Shown one piece after another: positions 41,103 to 49,450 of a stretch of DNA of 64,000 bases. Each line of letters opens with the position of its first letter. Position 1 is the stretch's first letter. The notes beneath the pieces are model-generated. The model was given only the letters and a program-made list of their open reading frames with translations, searched no databases and was not told the origin of the DNA. This DNA is from Paraplanobispora siamensis (lineage in GTDB: Bacteria; Actinomycetota; Actinomycetes; Streptosporangiales; Streptosporangiaceae). Location of the stretch: the NCBI RefSeq assembly GCF_016863175.1, contig NZ_BOOJ01000029.1, positions 186,001-250,000 on the forward strand. The letters are read 5' to 3'. Position numbers and translations under genes: made by a program.

Positions 41103-42446
41103 TCACCGGGCTCGCGGGACGGCCGCCGTCACCTCCACCTCGATCATCAGCCCCGGCCGGAACAGCCGTGACACCTCCACGGTCGTGCTGGCCGGGGGCT
41201 CACCGGTGATGAAGCGCCGCCGGACGGCCCCGTACTCCGGCAGACGCGACATGTCGGTGAGGAACGTCCGGATGTGGGTCACGTCGTCGAACGTGCATCC
41301 CTGGTCGGCGAGGATGCGCGCCAGGGACTCCATCACGTGCTCGGACTGCGCCGTCATGTCGCCCTCGCCGAGGACGTTCCCCCCGGCGTCCAGCGCCACC
41401 TGCCCGGAGACGGACAGCAGGTCTCCCATCCGGGTGGCGTGGGAGTAGAGCCCGTTGGTCGCCGGGACCGAGGCTGGGTTGATCTTCTCCACCCCGGTAC
41501 GGCCGGCCGTGCCGCCGGACGGGCCCCGCACCGGAGCGCCTGCCCTACCGGGCCCGTCCCGGTCCGGGATGCCCGCCGTACTCGGCCCGTCCCGGTCCGG
41601 GGCCGCGTCCGGGCCGCCCGGTTCCCGCGACCCGTGCCCGACGTGCCCGACGTGCCCGAACACGGCCGTCAGGTCCTCCCCGCCCAGCCCCGCCGCGACC
41701 GCCGCCGTCAGCCGGCCCTCGGCCGCGGCCGCCAGCGTCTGGACCGGGTGCGCGGCCAGCCGCAGGTCCTTGGCCGCCAGGCCGAGGGCGTAGCGCGGCT
41801 CGGGGCGCTCGCCCTCCACCGCGGGGCGGACCCGTCCGGCCAGCGCCCCGAGCGGAGTGCGTTCCAGCACCTCCAGCAGCGTCCCGGTGTCCACCCCGGC
41901 CGCCCGGGCGTAGGCCGCCGTCTCGGCGAGCAGCACCTGCGCGGGAACCAGCGCGCTCATCACGACCAGCTTCAGGGCCGCCCCCGCTCCCGGTCCGCCT
42001 GCCTCCCGGACCTCGCCGAACACCTCGAGCACCTCCCGGCAGCGCGCCAGGTCCCGCGCCGTACCCCCGGCCAGGACCGTCAGCGTGCCGGAGCGGGCGG
42101 GCTCCACGCTGCCCAGCACCGGGGCGTCCACCAGTCCTGCCGAGGAGGGGAGCAGCGCGCGCAGGCCGGCCACCGCCCCGGGGCCGATCGTGGACATCTC
42201 GACCACCACGGTCCCCTCCCGCAGTCCGGGCGCCGCCGCGGAGAGGACGTCGTGCACCGCCTGCGGATCACTGAGCATCGTGACGACCAGCTCCGCGCCG
42301 GACACGGCCTCGGCGGGCGAGTCCGCGACCGCCGCGCCCTCCACGGCGCGCGGGGTACGGTTCCACACCGTCACCTTGTGCCCGGCCTCCACGAGTCGCC
42401 GGGCCATCGGGGCGCCCATGCGCCCCAGACCGAGAAAAGCAATCAC
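41103..42446 (-). CDS. HIBADH-type dehydrogenase fused to RidA domain
   Basis: A two-domain fusion of about 447 residues. Residues 1-275 are a beta-hydroxyacid-dehydrogenase/imine-reductase-like domain: IAFLGLGRMGAPMARRLVEAGH, VVTMLSDPQAV, STIGPGAVAG and the catalytic Lys region ALKLVVMSALV. A Gly/Pro/Asp-rich linker follows (about 285-320). Residues 325-447 are RidA-like: NGLYSHATRMGDLLSVSGQV, EHVMESLARILADQGCTFDD, and RPGLMIEVEVTAAVP. RidA hydrolyses reactive enamine/imine intermediates. The RidA arginine is replaced in part (ASTTVEVSRLFRPG). GTG 42446 begins at the nucleotide-binding strand; an ATG at 42476 is possible. It is divergent from a LysR gene. Confidence 0.88.
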   Translation of the reverse strand: MIAFLGLGRMGAPMARRLVEAGHKVTVWNRTPRAVEGAAVADSPAEAVSGAELVVTMLSDPQAVHDVLSAAAPGLREGTVVVEMSTIGPGAVAGLRALLPSSAGLVDAPVLGSVEPARSGTLTVLAGGTARDLARCREVLEVFGEVREAGGPGAGAALKLVVMSALVPAQVLLAETAAYARAAGVDTGTLLEVLERTPLGALAGRVRPAVEGERPEPRYALGLAAKDLRLAAHPVQTLAAAAEGRLTAAVAAGLGGEDLTAVFGHVGHVGHGSREPGGPDAAPDRDGPSTAGIPDRDGPGRAGAPVRGPSGGTAGRTGVEKINPASVPATNGLYSHATRMGDLLSVSGQVALDAGGNVLGEGDMTAQSEHVMESLARILADQGCTFDDVTHIRTFLTDMSRLPEYGAVRRRFITGEPPASTTVEVSRLFRPGLMIEVEVTAAVPRAR

Positions 42447-42494
42447 GTGCCCCGACGTTAGGGACCTTCCAGACATTCCACCAGCGACTAAATT

Positions 42495-42509
42495 GCATGT
42501 AAGCCATGC
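42495..42509. promoter_or_regulatory. LysR-box-like palindrome
   Basis: GCATG-TAAGC-CATGC lies in the 74-bp divergent region, directly before the LysR ribosome site. It is a plausible autoregulatory site for LysR control of both genes. Confidence 0.5.
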
Positions 42510-42520
42510 GAAGGAGGAAT

Positions 42521-43471
42521 GTGTTCGACATCGACGCGTTACGCCTGCTGGACGCGGTCGCGCGCACCGGTTCGTTCACCGCGGCGGCGGCCCGGCTCGA
42601 CTACACGCAGTCGGCGGTCTCGCGGCGGATCGCCTCGCTGGAACGCCAGGCGGGCGGGCCGCTGTTCGAGCGGATGCCCCGCGGCGTGCGCCTGACCCCC
42701 GCCGGGGAGCTGCTCCACCGGCACGCCACGGTCGTCCTCAACCGCCTCGACCGGGCCGCCGAGGATCTGGCCGGGATCCACGGCGGCTACCGCGGCCGGG
42801 TGCGCCTCGGGGCGTTCGCCACCGCCAACGTCGCCCTGGTGCCCGGCGCCCTGCGGGCCTTCCGGCGGGAGTTCCCGCAGGTCGAGCCGGTCCCGGTGGA
42901 GGCGCCCAGCGGAGGACTGCTGCGCCGGATGCGCGAGGGCGGCCTGGACGTCGCGGTGGTCAGCGACTATCCCTCCGGCCTGCCGTACGACGACGAGATC
43001 GAGATCGTCCAGCTGGCCGAGGACGAACTGCTCGTGGCGCTGCCCGGGGACCATCCGCTGGCCGCGACCGACCCGGTCGACCTGCGGGAGCTGCGGGAGG
43101 AGACCTGGATCGAGGCGCCCCCGCCCGGCCGGCGGACCATGCTCGCCGACGCCTGCGCCCGTGCGGGGTTCACGCCCCGCACCACCCTCAAGATCGCCGA
43201 ATGGACCGGCAAGTTCGGGTTCGTGGCGGCGGGACTGGGGGTCACCCTGGTCCCCTCCCTGGCCGCCCGGGCGGTCCCGGCCGGTCTGGCGCTGCGCTCC
43301 CTGGGCGGGTTCGCGCCGCGCCGTACCGTCTCCGCCGCCCTCCCGCCCGACTGCCTGCCCGCCGCCCGCACGCTGGTGCGCTTCCTGGCCGAGGCGGCGG
43401 ACGAACAGGTGCGGGCGGTCGTGGCGGAGAGGCGGAGGGAAGGGCGGGCTGGACAGACGGTGGAGAGGTGA
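42521..43471 (+). CDS. LysR-family transcriptional regulator
   Basis: A 316-residue regulator. The N-terminal winged HTH is FDIDALRLLDAVARTGSFTAAAARL with TQSAVSRRIASLERQAGGPLF. The effector domain has the usual periplasmic-binding fold with LRLGAF-like strand, LDVAVVSDYP and FGFVAAGLGVTLVPSLAA. GTG 42521 has AAGGAGG just upstream; the ATG at 42506 lacks one. The C-terminal residues run into a 36-bp tandem repeat that supplies the stop codon. It likely regulates the divergent dehydrogenase-RidA gene. Confidence 0.92.
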   Translation: MFDIDALRLLDAVARTGSFTAAAARLDYTQSAVSRRIASLERQAGGPLFERMPRGVRLTPAGELLHRHATVVLNRLDRAAEDLAGIHGGYRGRVRLGAFATANVALVPGALRAFRREFPQVEPVPVEAPSGGLLRRMREGGLDVAVVSDYPSGLPYDDEIEIVQLAEDELLVALPGDHPLAATDPVDLRELREETWIEAPPPGRRTMLADACARAGFTPRTTLKIAEWTGKFGFVAAGLGVTLVPSLAARAVPAGLALRSLGGFAPRRTVSAALPPDCLPAARTLVRFLAEAADEQVRAVVAERRREGRAGQTVER

Positions 43472-43535
43472 AGGGAAGGGCGGGCTGGACAGGCGGCGGA
43501 GAGGTGAAGGGAAGGAGGGCTGGACAGGCGGCGGA
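43429..43535. repeat. 36-bp tandem repeat (about three copies)
   Basis: Units start at 43429, 43465 and 43501, each beginning GAGG(T/C)G and containing GGCTGGACAG. The array overlaps the 3' end of the LysR gene and ends 36 bp before pabB. Confidence 0.85.
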
Positions 43536-43570
43536 GAGGGGGAGGAGCGGACAGGCGCGACAATGAGAGG

Positions 43571-44566
43571 GTGCACGACTCCTTCGCCCACGCCGGAGGC
43601 CTGCTGGCCACCCGGCTCCTCGACGTCACCACCGACCTGTCCGCGCTGGACGGTCAGGGGTGGTGGGCCGTCGTGGTCGACTACGAGGGCAAGGTCACGT
43701 GCGCCAGGTTCGCCGACGTCCGCCCCGCTCCGCTGCCGGCGCCGCGCGGCCCCTGGCGCGGGCCCCACCCGTCGCGGTGGCGCAGCTCGCTCGACCGCGC
43801 CGCCTACGAGGCGGGGGTGGAGCGCATCCGCCGGTACATCGAGCGCGGCGACGTCTACCAGGCCAACCTGTGCCGGGTGCTCACCGCGTCACTGCCGCAG
43901 GAGGCGGACCCGCTGGCCCTGGCCGTACGGCTGGCCGAGGGCAACCCGGCCCCGCACGCCGCCACGGTCTGCCTGCCCGGCCTGAGCGTGGTGTCGGCCT
44001 CGCCGGAGCTGTACCTGTCCCGGGACGGCGATGTGATCGAGTCCCGGCCGATCAAGGGCACCGGTGTCACCGCGGACGACCTCCTGGACAAGGACCACGC
44101 CGAGAACGTGATGATCGTCGACCTGGTCCGCAACGATCTGGGCCGGGTCGCCTCCGTGGGCTCGGTGACCGTCCCGGCGCTGTGCGAGGTGGAGGAGCAC
44201 CCCGGTCTGGTGCACCTGGTCTCCACGGTGCGGGCCCGGCTCGCGCCGGAGTTCGGATGGCCGGAGCTGTTCTCCGCGACGTTCCCCCCGGGTTCGGTGA
44301 CCGGGGCGCCGAAATCCTCGGCTCTGCGCATCATCAACGAGCTCGAACCCGAGCCCCGCGGGCCCTACTGTGGTGCGGTGGGCTGGGTCGACGCCGACCG
44401 GCGGCGGGCGTCGCTGGCCGTGGGGATCCGCACCTTCTGGCTGTCGGCCGGTGAGATCCACTTCGGCACGGGCGCGGGCATCACCTGGGGCAGCGACCCG
44501 CGGCGCGAGTGGCGCGAGACCGAACTGAAGGCCTCCAGGCTCATCGCACTCGCCTCGACCCCCTGA
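43571..44566 (+). CDS. pabB: Aminodeoxychorismate synthase component I
   Basis: A 331-residue chorismate-binding enzyme, shorter than E. coli PabB because the N-terminal part is reduced. The motif RPIKGTG (Lys about 162) carries the lysine that distinguishes aminodeoxychorismate synthase from anthranilate synthase. VDLVRNDLGRVA, HLVSTVRARL, FPPGSVTGAPK and GTGAGITWGSDP complete the active site. It aminates chorismate for p-aminobenzoate and folate synthesis. The glutamine amidotransferase partner PabA is not adjacent. GTG 43571 is the start. pabC follows in the same direction. Confidence 0.93.
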   Translation: MHDSFAHAGGLLATRLLDVTTDLSALDGQGWWAVVVDYEGKVTCARFADVRPAPLPAPRGPWRGPHPSRWRSSLDRAAYEAGVERIRRYIERGDVYQANLCRVLTASLPQEADPLALAVRLAEGNPAPHAATVCLPGLSVVSASPELYLSRDGDVIESRPIKGTGVTADDLLDKDHAENVMIVDLVRNDLGRVASVGSVTVPALCEVEEHPGLVHLVSTVRARLAPEFGWPELFSATFPPGSVTGAPKSSALRIINELEPEPRGPYCGAVGWVDADRRRASLAVGIRTFWLSAGEIHFGTGAGITWGSDPRREWRETELKASRLIALASTP

Positions 44567-44632
44567 GTCCCGCCGCTCCTCATCCCGACAAGTCCCACAG
44601 CCGTTCCTCTATCCGACAAGGAGACATTCCCG

Positions 44633-45463
44633 ATGGACGTACCCGTATGGGTCAACGGACGCCTGATCGATCCGGCCCAGGCCGTGGTCTCGGTCTTCGA
44701 CCACGGCCTCATGGTCGGCGACGGCGTCTTCGAGACCGTCAAGTTCACCAACGGCACCTCGTTCGCGCTCAGCCGCCATCTGGACCGGCTCAAGGTCTCG
44801 GCCCGGCTGATGGAGCTGCCCGAGCCGGACACCGACGCGATCGCCGAGGGGGTACGGGCCGTCCTGGCCCAGGCGCCGTCCTGGCCGCTGGGCCGCATCC
44901 GCATCACCTACACCAGCGGGCCGGGGCCGCTCGGCTCCGACCGGGGCGACCAGGGCCCCACCACCGTGATCATCGTCGGTGAGCAGAAGCCGTTCCCCGC
45001 CACCGCCGACGTCGCCGTGGTCCCGTGGCCGCGCAACGAGCGCGGCGTTCTGGCCGGGGTCAAGAGCACCTCCTATGGCGACAACGCCAAGGCGCTCTTC
45101 TACGCCAAGGCCAGGGGCGGCGGCGAGGCGATCTTCGGAAACACCGCGGGGAACCTCTGCGAGGGCACCGGCAGCAACGTCTTCCTCGTGCGCGACGGAC
45201 GGCTCGTCACCCCCACGCTCGGCTCCGGCTGCCTGGCGGGCGTCACCCGCGCGCTGACCCTGGAGTGGTGCGGCGGCGTCGAGGAGGACGTGCCGCTGTC
45301 GGCCCTCTACGAGGCCGAGGAGGCGTTCCTGACCTCGACCACCCGTGACATCCAGCCGATCCGCGCGGTCGACGGCACCGTGCTCCCGGTCGCGCCCGGA
45401 CCGGTGACGGCCAAGGCGATGCAGGTGTTCGCCGAGCGCTCGGCGGCCGACCTCGACCCGTGA
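44633..45463 (+). CDS. pabC: Aminodeoxychorismate lyase
   Basis: A 276-residue class-IV PLP enzyme. VFDHGLMVGDGVFET is the N-terminal signature. The PLP lysine is in AGVKSTSYGDN (about residue 143), followed by GNLCEGTGSNVFLV and EEAFLTSTTRDIQPI. It splits 4-amino-4-deoxychorismate into p-aminobenzoate and pyruvate. Position 66 bp after pabB supports PabC over branched-chain or D-amino-acid transaminase, which share the fold. The ATG follows AAGGAGACATTCCCG. Confidence 0.9.
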   Translation: MDVPVWVNGRLIDPAQAVVSVFDHGLMVGDGVFETVKFTNGTSFALSRHLDRLKVSARLMELPEPDTDAIAEGVRAVLAQAPSWPLGRIRITYTSGPGPLGSDRGDQGPTTVIIVGEQKPFPATADVAVVPWPRNERGVLAGVKSTSYGDNAKALFYAKARGGGEAIFGNTAGNLCEGTGSNVFLVRDGRLVTPTLGSGCLAGVTRALTLEWCGGVEEDVPLSALYEAEEAFLTSTTRDIQPIRAVDGTVLPVAPGPVTAKAMQVFAERSAADLDP

Positions 45464-45502
45464 CGGACCGGGGCCGACCGGCCGCCGACCGGCCCCGGTC
45501 CG
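45464..45502. terminator. Bidirectional terminator hairpin
   Basis: CGGACCGGGGCCG (45464-45476) pairs exactly with CGGCCCCGGTCCG (45490-45502), between the converging pabC and LVIVD genes. Confidence 0.8.
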
Positions 45503-45521
45503 CGAACCGGGGCCCCGCGCG

Positions 45522-46907
45522 TCAGTAGGTCACCTGGGTCTGGGCGTTGAGCTCCTCCGTCTTGACCTGCTTGGCCGGGTCGGTCAGCGGGTCGTCGATC
45601 CGGATCACGTCCAGTCCCTCGGTGATGTCGCTGGAGTAGATGTGGCCGTTGTAGTAGTAGGCCGACCACGATCCGGCGAGCCCGTCGACCGGGCCGCGCT
45701 CGAAGAAGCCGATCTCGCGGGGGTTGGCGGAGTCGGTGAAGTCCCAGATCGACACCCCGCCCTGGTACCACGACTGGACCATGATGTCCTTGCCCGGGAT
45801 CGGGAGCAGCGAGCCGTTGTGGGCCACGCAGTTCTCGTCGGGCTGCTGCTCCCTGGGGATCTTGAAGTAGCTCCGCAGGGTCAGGGTGCGCCCGTCGGTG
45901 AGATCGTAGATGGCGTCCGCACCCTTGGTCCGGGGGGTGTTGCGGTCACAGGTGGCGCCCATGCCGCCGCCCAGCTCGTCACCGAAGACGATCTTGGTGC
46001 CGTCGTTGTTGAAGGTGGCCGAGTGCCAGATGGAGAAGTTCTCCCGGTCGCTCACGTGCTGCAGCACCTTGGGGTTCGCCCGGTCGGTGATGTCCAGCAG
46101 GATGCCGTCGCCGAAGCAGGCCGCGGCGGCGAGGTTCTTCTGGGGGTAGGCGGTGATGTCGTGGCAGCCGCCGATCTCCGTGCGGACGCTCTCGTCGGAG
46201 ATCACCGGGTTCGCGATGACCTTGGCCGCGGCGGGGTCGCCCGTGGGGACCTCGACGATCGAGAAGATGTTGTGCGGCCCGGGGCAGGTCGAGGAGCCGG
46301 GCTCGGGGCCGGGGGCGGAGACGTAGACATAGAGCTTCTGCGGGTCCGACCCCGGCACGAGGGTGTGGGTGTGGGAGCCGCAGGGGGTGCTGACCGCCGA
46401 GACGAACTTCGGCTCGGCCTTGTCGGTGATGTCGAAGATCCGGATGCCCTCCCAGGCCTCCTCGCCCGCCTGCTCGCCGTCGTCGCATCCGGGACCGCCG
46501 CGCGGCCGGTCGATCGACAGGAACAGCAGGTTGCCCGTCACCGAGATGTCGTTCTGCTCGCCGGGGCAGAACACCCGGCTGACCACGCCGGGCTTGGCCG
46601 GGTCGGAGATGTCGAACACGGTGAAGCCGTCGAAGTTGCCCACGAACGCGTGGTCGTCCTGGAAGGCCAGGTCGGTGCCCCAGGCCTGGGGGCCGTCGAG
46701 CGGGGCCCCGGGCGGCACGTTGGCGACGTGGGTGACGTTCGCGCTGTGCAGTACCTCACCCGAGCCCGGTGCGGAGGCGGTGCCGGAGTCCTGGGTGGAG
46801 GGGGCCGTCGTGGGAGCCTGTGCCCCCGGAGCCGGCGACTCTGGATCCGCGCCACAGCCCGCCGCCACGAGGATCGCCGCCAGCACCAGCGCTGCGATTG
46901 GTCGCAC
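45522..46907 (-). CDS. LVIVD-repeat lipoprotein
   Basis: A 461-residue exported lipoprotein. The signal VRPIAALVLAAILVAAGCGA has a lipobox Cys at residue 18, followed by a Ser/Thr/Pro linker. The body is a beta-propeller of repeated FDISDPAKPGVVSRVF-, FDITDKAEPKFVSAV-, LDITDRANPKVLQHV- and WDFTDSANPREIGFF-type units, with several Cys and His (HDITAYP, HNGSLLP). It is probably a cell-surface or periplasmic protein; the function is unknown. GTG 46907 has GGGAG upstream; an ATG at 46940 would overlap the divergent promoter. It is paired with the DUF305 gene. Confidence 0.85.
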   Translation of the reverse strand: MRPIAALVLAAILVAAGCGADPESPAPGAQAPTTAPSTQDSGTASAPGSGEVLHSANVTHVANVPPGAPLDGPQAWGTDLAFQDDHAFVGNFDGFTVFDISDPAKPGVVSRVFCPGEQNDISVTGNLLFLSIDRPRGGPGCDDGEQAGEEAWEGIRIFDITDKAEPKFVSAVSTPCGSHTHTLVPGSDPQKLYVYVSAPGPEPGSSTCPGPHNIFSIVEVPTGDPAAAKVIANPVISDESVRTEIGGCHDITAYPQKNLAAAACFGDGILLDITDRANPKVLQHVSDRENFSIWHSATFNNDGTKIVFGDELGGGMGATCDRNTPRTKGADAIYDLTDGRTLTLRSYFKIPREQQPDENCVAHNGSLLPIPGKDIMVQSWYQGGVSIWDFTDSANPREIGFFERGPVDGLAGSWSAYYYNGHIYSSDITEGLDVIRIDDPLTDPAKQVKTEELNAQTQVTY

Positions 46908-46950
46908 AGTACTCCCATCGATTGGATTGGCTTGCACCATTATTGATGGT

Positions 46951-47601
46951 ATGCGGGGTGTGTATCGGTCGCGCGGCGCTCTTGTCGCGTTCCTGTCAGC
47001 GTCGATCCTGGCGACGCCGGTCCTGTCGGGGTGCGCGCAGACGGAACCGGACAAGGGGGCGCCACTGGTGGCGGATACCGGCGCGCCGGTCATCATCCCC
47101 GGCGGACCGGGGGAGGCGGGGCGTACGGCGAAGCCGGGCGAACGGCTCGGCGATTCGGAGGCCCGCGTGACGGCGGCCGACGTGCGCTTCGCGGAGGGCA
47201 TGATCCCCCATCACCGCCAGGCGCTGGAGATGGCGGAGCTGGTCCCGGCGCGGTCGTCGTCGACCGCGGTGCGCACCCTCGCCGAACGGATCATCGCCGC
47301 CCAGCGGCCCGAGATCGCCGCCATGACCGCGTGGCTGAAGTCGATCGGCCGGGCCCCCGGCGGCCACGCGGACCACACGGTCTCCCTGGAGGACATGAAC
47401 CGGCTCAGGGCGGCCAGGGGCGCCGCCTTCGACGAGCTCTTCCTGAAGCTGATGATCGCCCATCACGAGGCGGCCGTGACGATGGCCGGCCAGGAGCTGC
47501 GCGAGGGCACCGACAGGGCCATGCGCGCCACGGCGGCCGACGTCGTCTCCGGCCAGAACATCGAGATCTCCCGCATGCGGGAGATCCAGAAGGAGCGGTA
47601 G
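46951..47601 (+). CDS. DUF305 lipoprotein
   Basis: A 216-residue lipoprotein with lipobox SGCAQ (Cys 28). The DUF305 domain is a ferritin-like four-helix bundle with repeated Met/His-rich helices: FAEGMIPHHRQALEMAELV and FLKLMIAHHEAAVTMAGQEL. The HH and M positions suggest copper or other metal binding. It is divergent from the LVIVD gene with only 43 bp between starts (or 10 bp if that gene starts at 46940), so expression is probably linked. Actinomycetes often keep this pair together (recalled, not checked). Confidence 0.9.
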   Translation: MRGVYRSRGALVAFLSASILATPVLSGCAQTEPDKGAPLVADTGAPVIIPGGPGEAGRTAKPGERLGDSEARVTAADVRFAEGMIPHHRQALEMAELVPARSSSTAVRTLAERIIAAQRPEIAAMTAWLKSIGRAPGGHADHTVSLEDMNRLRAARGAAFDELFLKLMIAHHEAAVTMAGQELREGTDRAMRATAADVVSGQNIEISRMREIQKER

Positions 47602-47610
47602 ACCCGGAGG

Positions 47611-48027
47611 TCAGGAGCTCCAGAGCATGTTGCTGAGCTCGGCGTCCAGGTCCATGAAGTCGGTCTCGCGACCGGCCGGCACCAGCTCGTAGGTGCGGTG
47701 CAGGAACTCGGTGAGCGGGGCCAGCGGCACCTCGAACAGCGCCTGCCCGAACGGCGAGGTGAGACTGATGTGCAGCGTGCGCTCGCCGTCGGCGCGCGCC
47801 GGCCACACCTGGACGTCTCCGTCGCCGACCCGTCGCACGATGCCGACGGTCAGCAACTCACGGGCGAAAATCCACTCGACCGGCTCGTCGTTGCCCACGT
47901 GAAAGGCCATCCTGATCGCGTACGGGTCGTCAGCGGTGTAGCTGAGCCCGGCGAGCAAGGGGACGGTAGTACGGTCGGGGACCACAAGCCGAAGGCCCAG
48001 CTCGGCAGAGACGGTGGTGCTGTTCAT
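47611..48027 (-). CDS. ssgB: SsgA-like protein (SsgB type)
   Basis: A 138-residue SALP. Motifs are LRLVVPDRTTVPLLAGLSYTADDPYAIRMAF, VEWIFARELLTVGI, DVQVWPARADGERTL and LDAELSNMLWSS. It is close in layout to Streptomyces SsgB, which recruits FtsZ to sporulation septa. SsgB is the member found widely in sporulating actinomycetes. The ATG at 48025-48027 is the natural start. The long noncoding region upstream (48028-48518) would carry developmental promoters. Confidence 0.93.
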   Translation of the reverse strand: MNSTTVSAELGLRLVVPDRTTVPLLAGLSYTADDPYAIRMAFHVGNDEPVEWIFARELLTVGIVRRVGDGDVQVWPARADGERTLHISLTSPFGQALFEVPLAPLTEFLHRTYELVPAGRETDFMDLDAELSNMLWSS

Positions 48028-48518
48028 CGTCAGCCAAACCTTTTCGTCGTCGGTCCCCTCTTCGGGGCTTCCACTGCTACTGATCGGACTCGTCCGCTCC
48101 TACGAGGCGGAACGAAGAGACCTGTAGGAGAGATTCCGCCTCCAGGCCGTTCTGTAACGCACATCACAGCGCGACATTTCTGCGCTTACCTGGCTAAACG
48201 CCATCAACGGGGTCGTATTTACGAGGGTTTTGCGCATCGTTTCCATCACGCTCGACTTCCCAACTGGGGTGTCTCCGGCGATAGGTGTCTAGCCATGGTC
48301 GTTACGGTACTTCTCCGGATCAGGTTGATGCTATGACACCGTAGCGTCCCATCGGGTTCATCACCGACCCTTTGCCGCTATCGCGTCGCACCCACGACCC
48401 CCTCCGCCACCTCTCCAAGATCACGCCCCCCGCCCTCCCTCGTCCGCGCCGCTTCGCGAGCGGTCCCGGATTGCTGTATGGTTTTCCACGTCGGCACCGC
48501 GAAGGAGCCGCACAGGGC
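48028..48518. other. Noncoding region upstream of ssgB
   Basis: 491 bp with no supported gene. It is less GC-rich than its surroundings, especially 48150-48270, and lies between ssgB (minus) and tRNA-Val(CAC) (plus). Short frames here lack coding character. It probably holds ssgB promoters and the tRNA promoter. Confidence 0.6.
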
Positions 48519-48590
48519 GGGCGATTAGCTCAGCGGGAGAGCGCTTCGTTCACACCGAAGAGGTCACTGGTTCGATCCCAGTATCGCCCA
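48519..48590 (+). tRNA. tRNA-Val (CAC), likely attachment site
   Basis: 72 nt. Acceptor GGGCGAT pairs with ATCGCCC; anticodon loop TTCACAC gives CAC; T-arm ACTGGTTCGATCCCAGT. An integrase/excisionase remnant begins 92 bp past the 3' end, so this gene is probably an attB site. No second copy of its 3' end was seen in the window. Confidence 0.96.
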
Positions 48591-48609
48591 CACAGATGAG
48601 ACGCAGGTC

Positions 48610-48643
48610 AGAGCCCGAAGGTTGACACCAACCTCCGGGCTCT
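48610..48643. terminator. Hairpin after tRNA-Val(CAC)
   Basis: AGAGCCCGAAGGTTG and CAACCTCCGGGCTCT form a long stem with one mismatch and a 4-nt loop, then a TCTGCTG tract. It can end the tRNA transcript and also the integrase remnant on the other strand. Confidence 0.7.
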
Positions 48644-48681
48644 TCTGCTGTCATGGATCTTCTGAGTGACTAACTGCGTGA

Positions 48682-49229
48682 CTACGGCCCCGGGCCTTCT
48701 TCGAAGATGCGGTCCATGGCCACGGCTCCGCCCTGCAGAACCGGGCGGATCTGCTTGCGGTAGACGATCTCTGTGACCGTCGTGCTGCGGTGGCCGACGA
48801 GCCGGGAGATCTCCTCCAGCGGCACCCCGCTCTCCGACCAGGATTCGCCCTGCTCTTCCCGTTGGGCTTGGCGGTGCCGCCGGAGTACCTCCACGCACCG
48901 CTTGGGCAAGGCAAACGTCCGCCGGGATTTATGAGTCTTGGCGTCCCCGCCAGCCCGTACCGAGTGCCACACGGCCATATGCGCCGGCACCGGCGGATGA
49001 GCGTCCGGATCCCCGTCGAGGTCCACGTGGTCCCACGTCAGTGCCGCAGTTCCTCGGTGCGCGCCCCGGTGAGCAAGGAGACCACGATGTAGGCGTGCAT
49101 CCGGGAGTTCTCGGCGGTCATCGGGACGGCTTCGGCCTGAGCGAGCGTCAGGGCCTTGTCGGCGAGCCAGCGCTGGCGCCTCTCGTCCCAGTGCAGGCCG
49201 CCGTCACCGCGGCTGCGTCGCTTGCTCAT
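48682..49229 (-). pseudogene. int: Tyrosine integrase remnant (frameshift and deletions)
   Basis: The start MSKRRSRGDGGLHWDERRQRW is typical of actinomycete tRNA-integrating integrases and overlaps the excisionase stop as TGATG. The N-terminal DNA-binding domain is then missing: the sequence jumps to ALTLAQAEAV. At about 49040 the expected LRALTWDHVDLDG is broken by loss of one base after CTGCGG. A second deletion joins REEQGESWSE to SGVPLEEISRLVGH and removes the R-H-x-x-R catalytic region. The final GHRSTT and Tyr-containing VYRKQIRP are kept. It cannot be active. Confidence 0.88.
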
Positions 49230-49450
49230 CAAGCGACCTTCTGCGTCTCCTTCTCCAGCAGGGCGATGTAGTCGCGGACGGCGGTGGCCGGGATGCGCCG
49301 GGAGCGGCCCTGTTTGACCGAGCGCAGGCGGCCGGTGCGGATCCACTCGAAGATCTTGGTCTTGCCCAGGCGGAGCAGAACCATGGTCTCCTTCACGGAG
49401 TAGAGCTTGAGGTCATCGAGCCGGACATGGTCCGGCGTCGGGATGGTCAT
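49229..49450 (-). CDS. xis: Excisionase-type small HTH protein
   Basis: A 73-residue protein with a MerR-like helix-turn-helix: LYSVKETMVLLRLGKTKIFEW with RSRRIPATAVRDYIALLEKE, as in recombination directionality factors of tRNA-integrating elements. ATG 49450 begins MTIPTPDHV. It seems intact, unlike the integrase that follows, and the stop overlaps the integrase start. Confidence 0.85.
   Translation of the reverse strand: MTIPTPDHVRLDDLKLYSVKETMVLLRLGKTKIFEWIRTGRLRSVKQGRSRRIPATAVRDYIALLEKETQKVA

Noticed and set aside
48100-48300. CGTTGA-type developmental sigma-factor promoter upstream of ssgB
   Set aside because: A CGTTGA hexamer is present on the minus strand, but the -35 partner matches poorly. 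Too weak to list as a feature.
48372-48599. 75-codon plus-strand frame across tRNA-Val(CAC)
   Set aside because: It reads through a tRNA gene and has no ribosome site.
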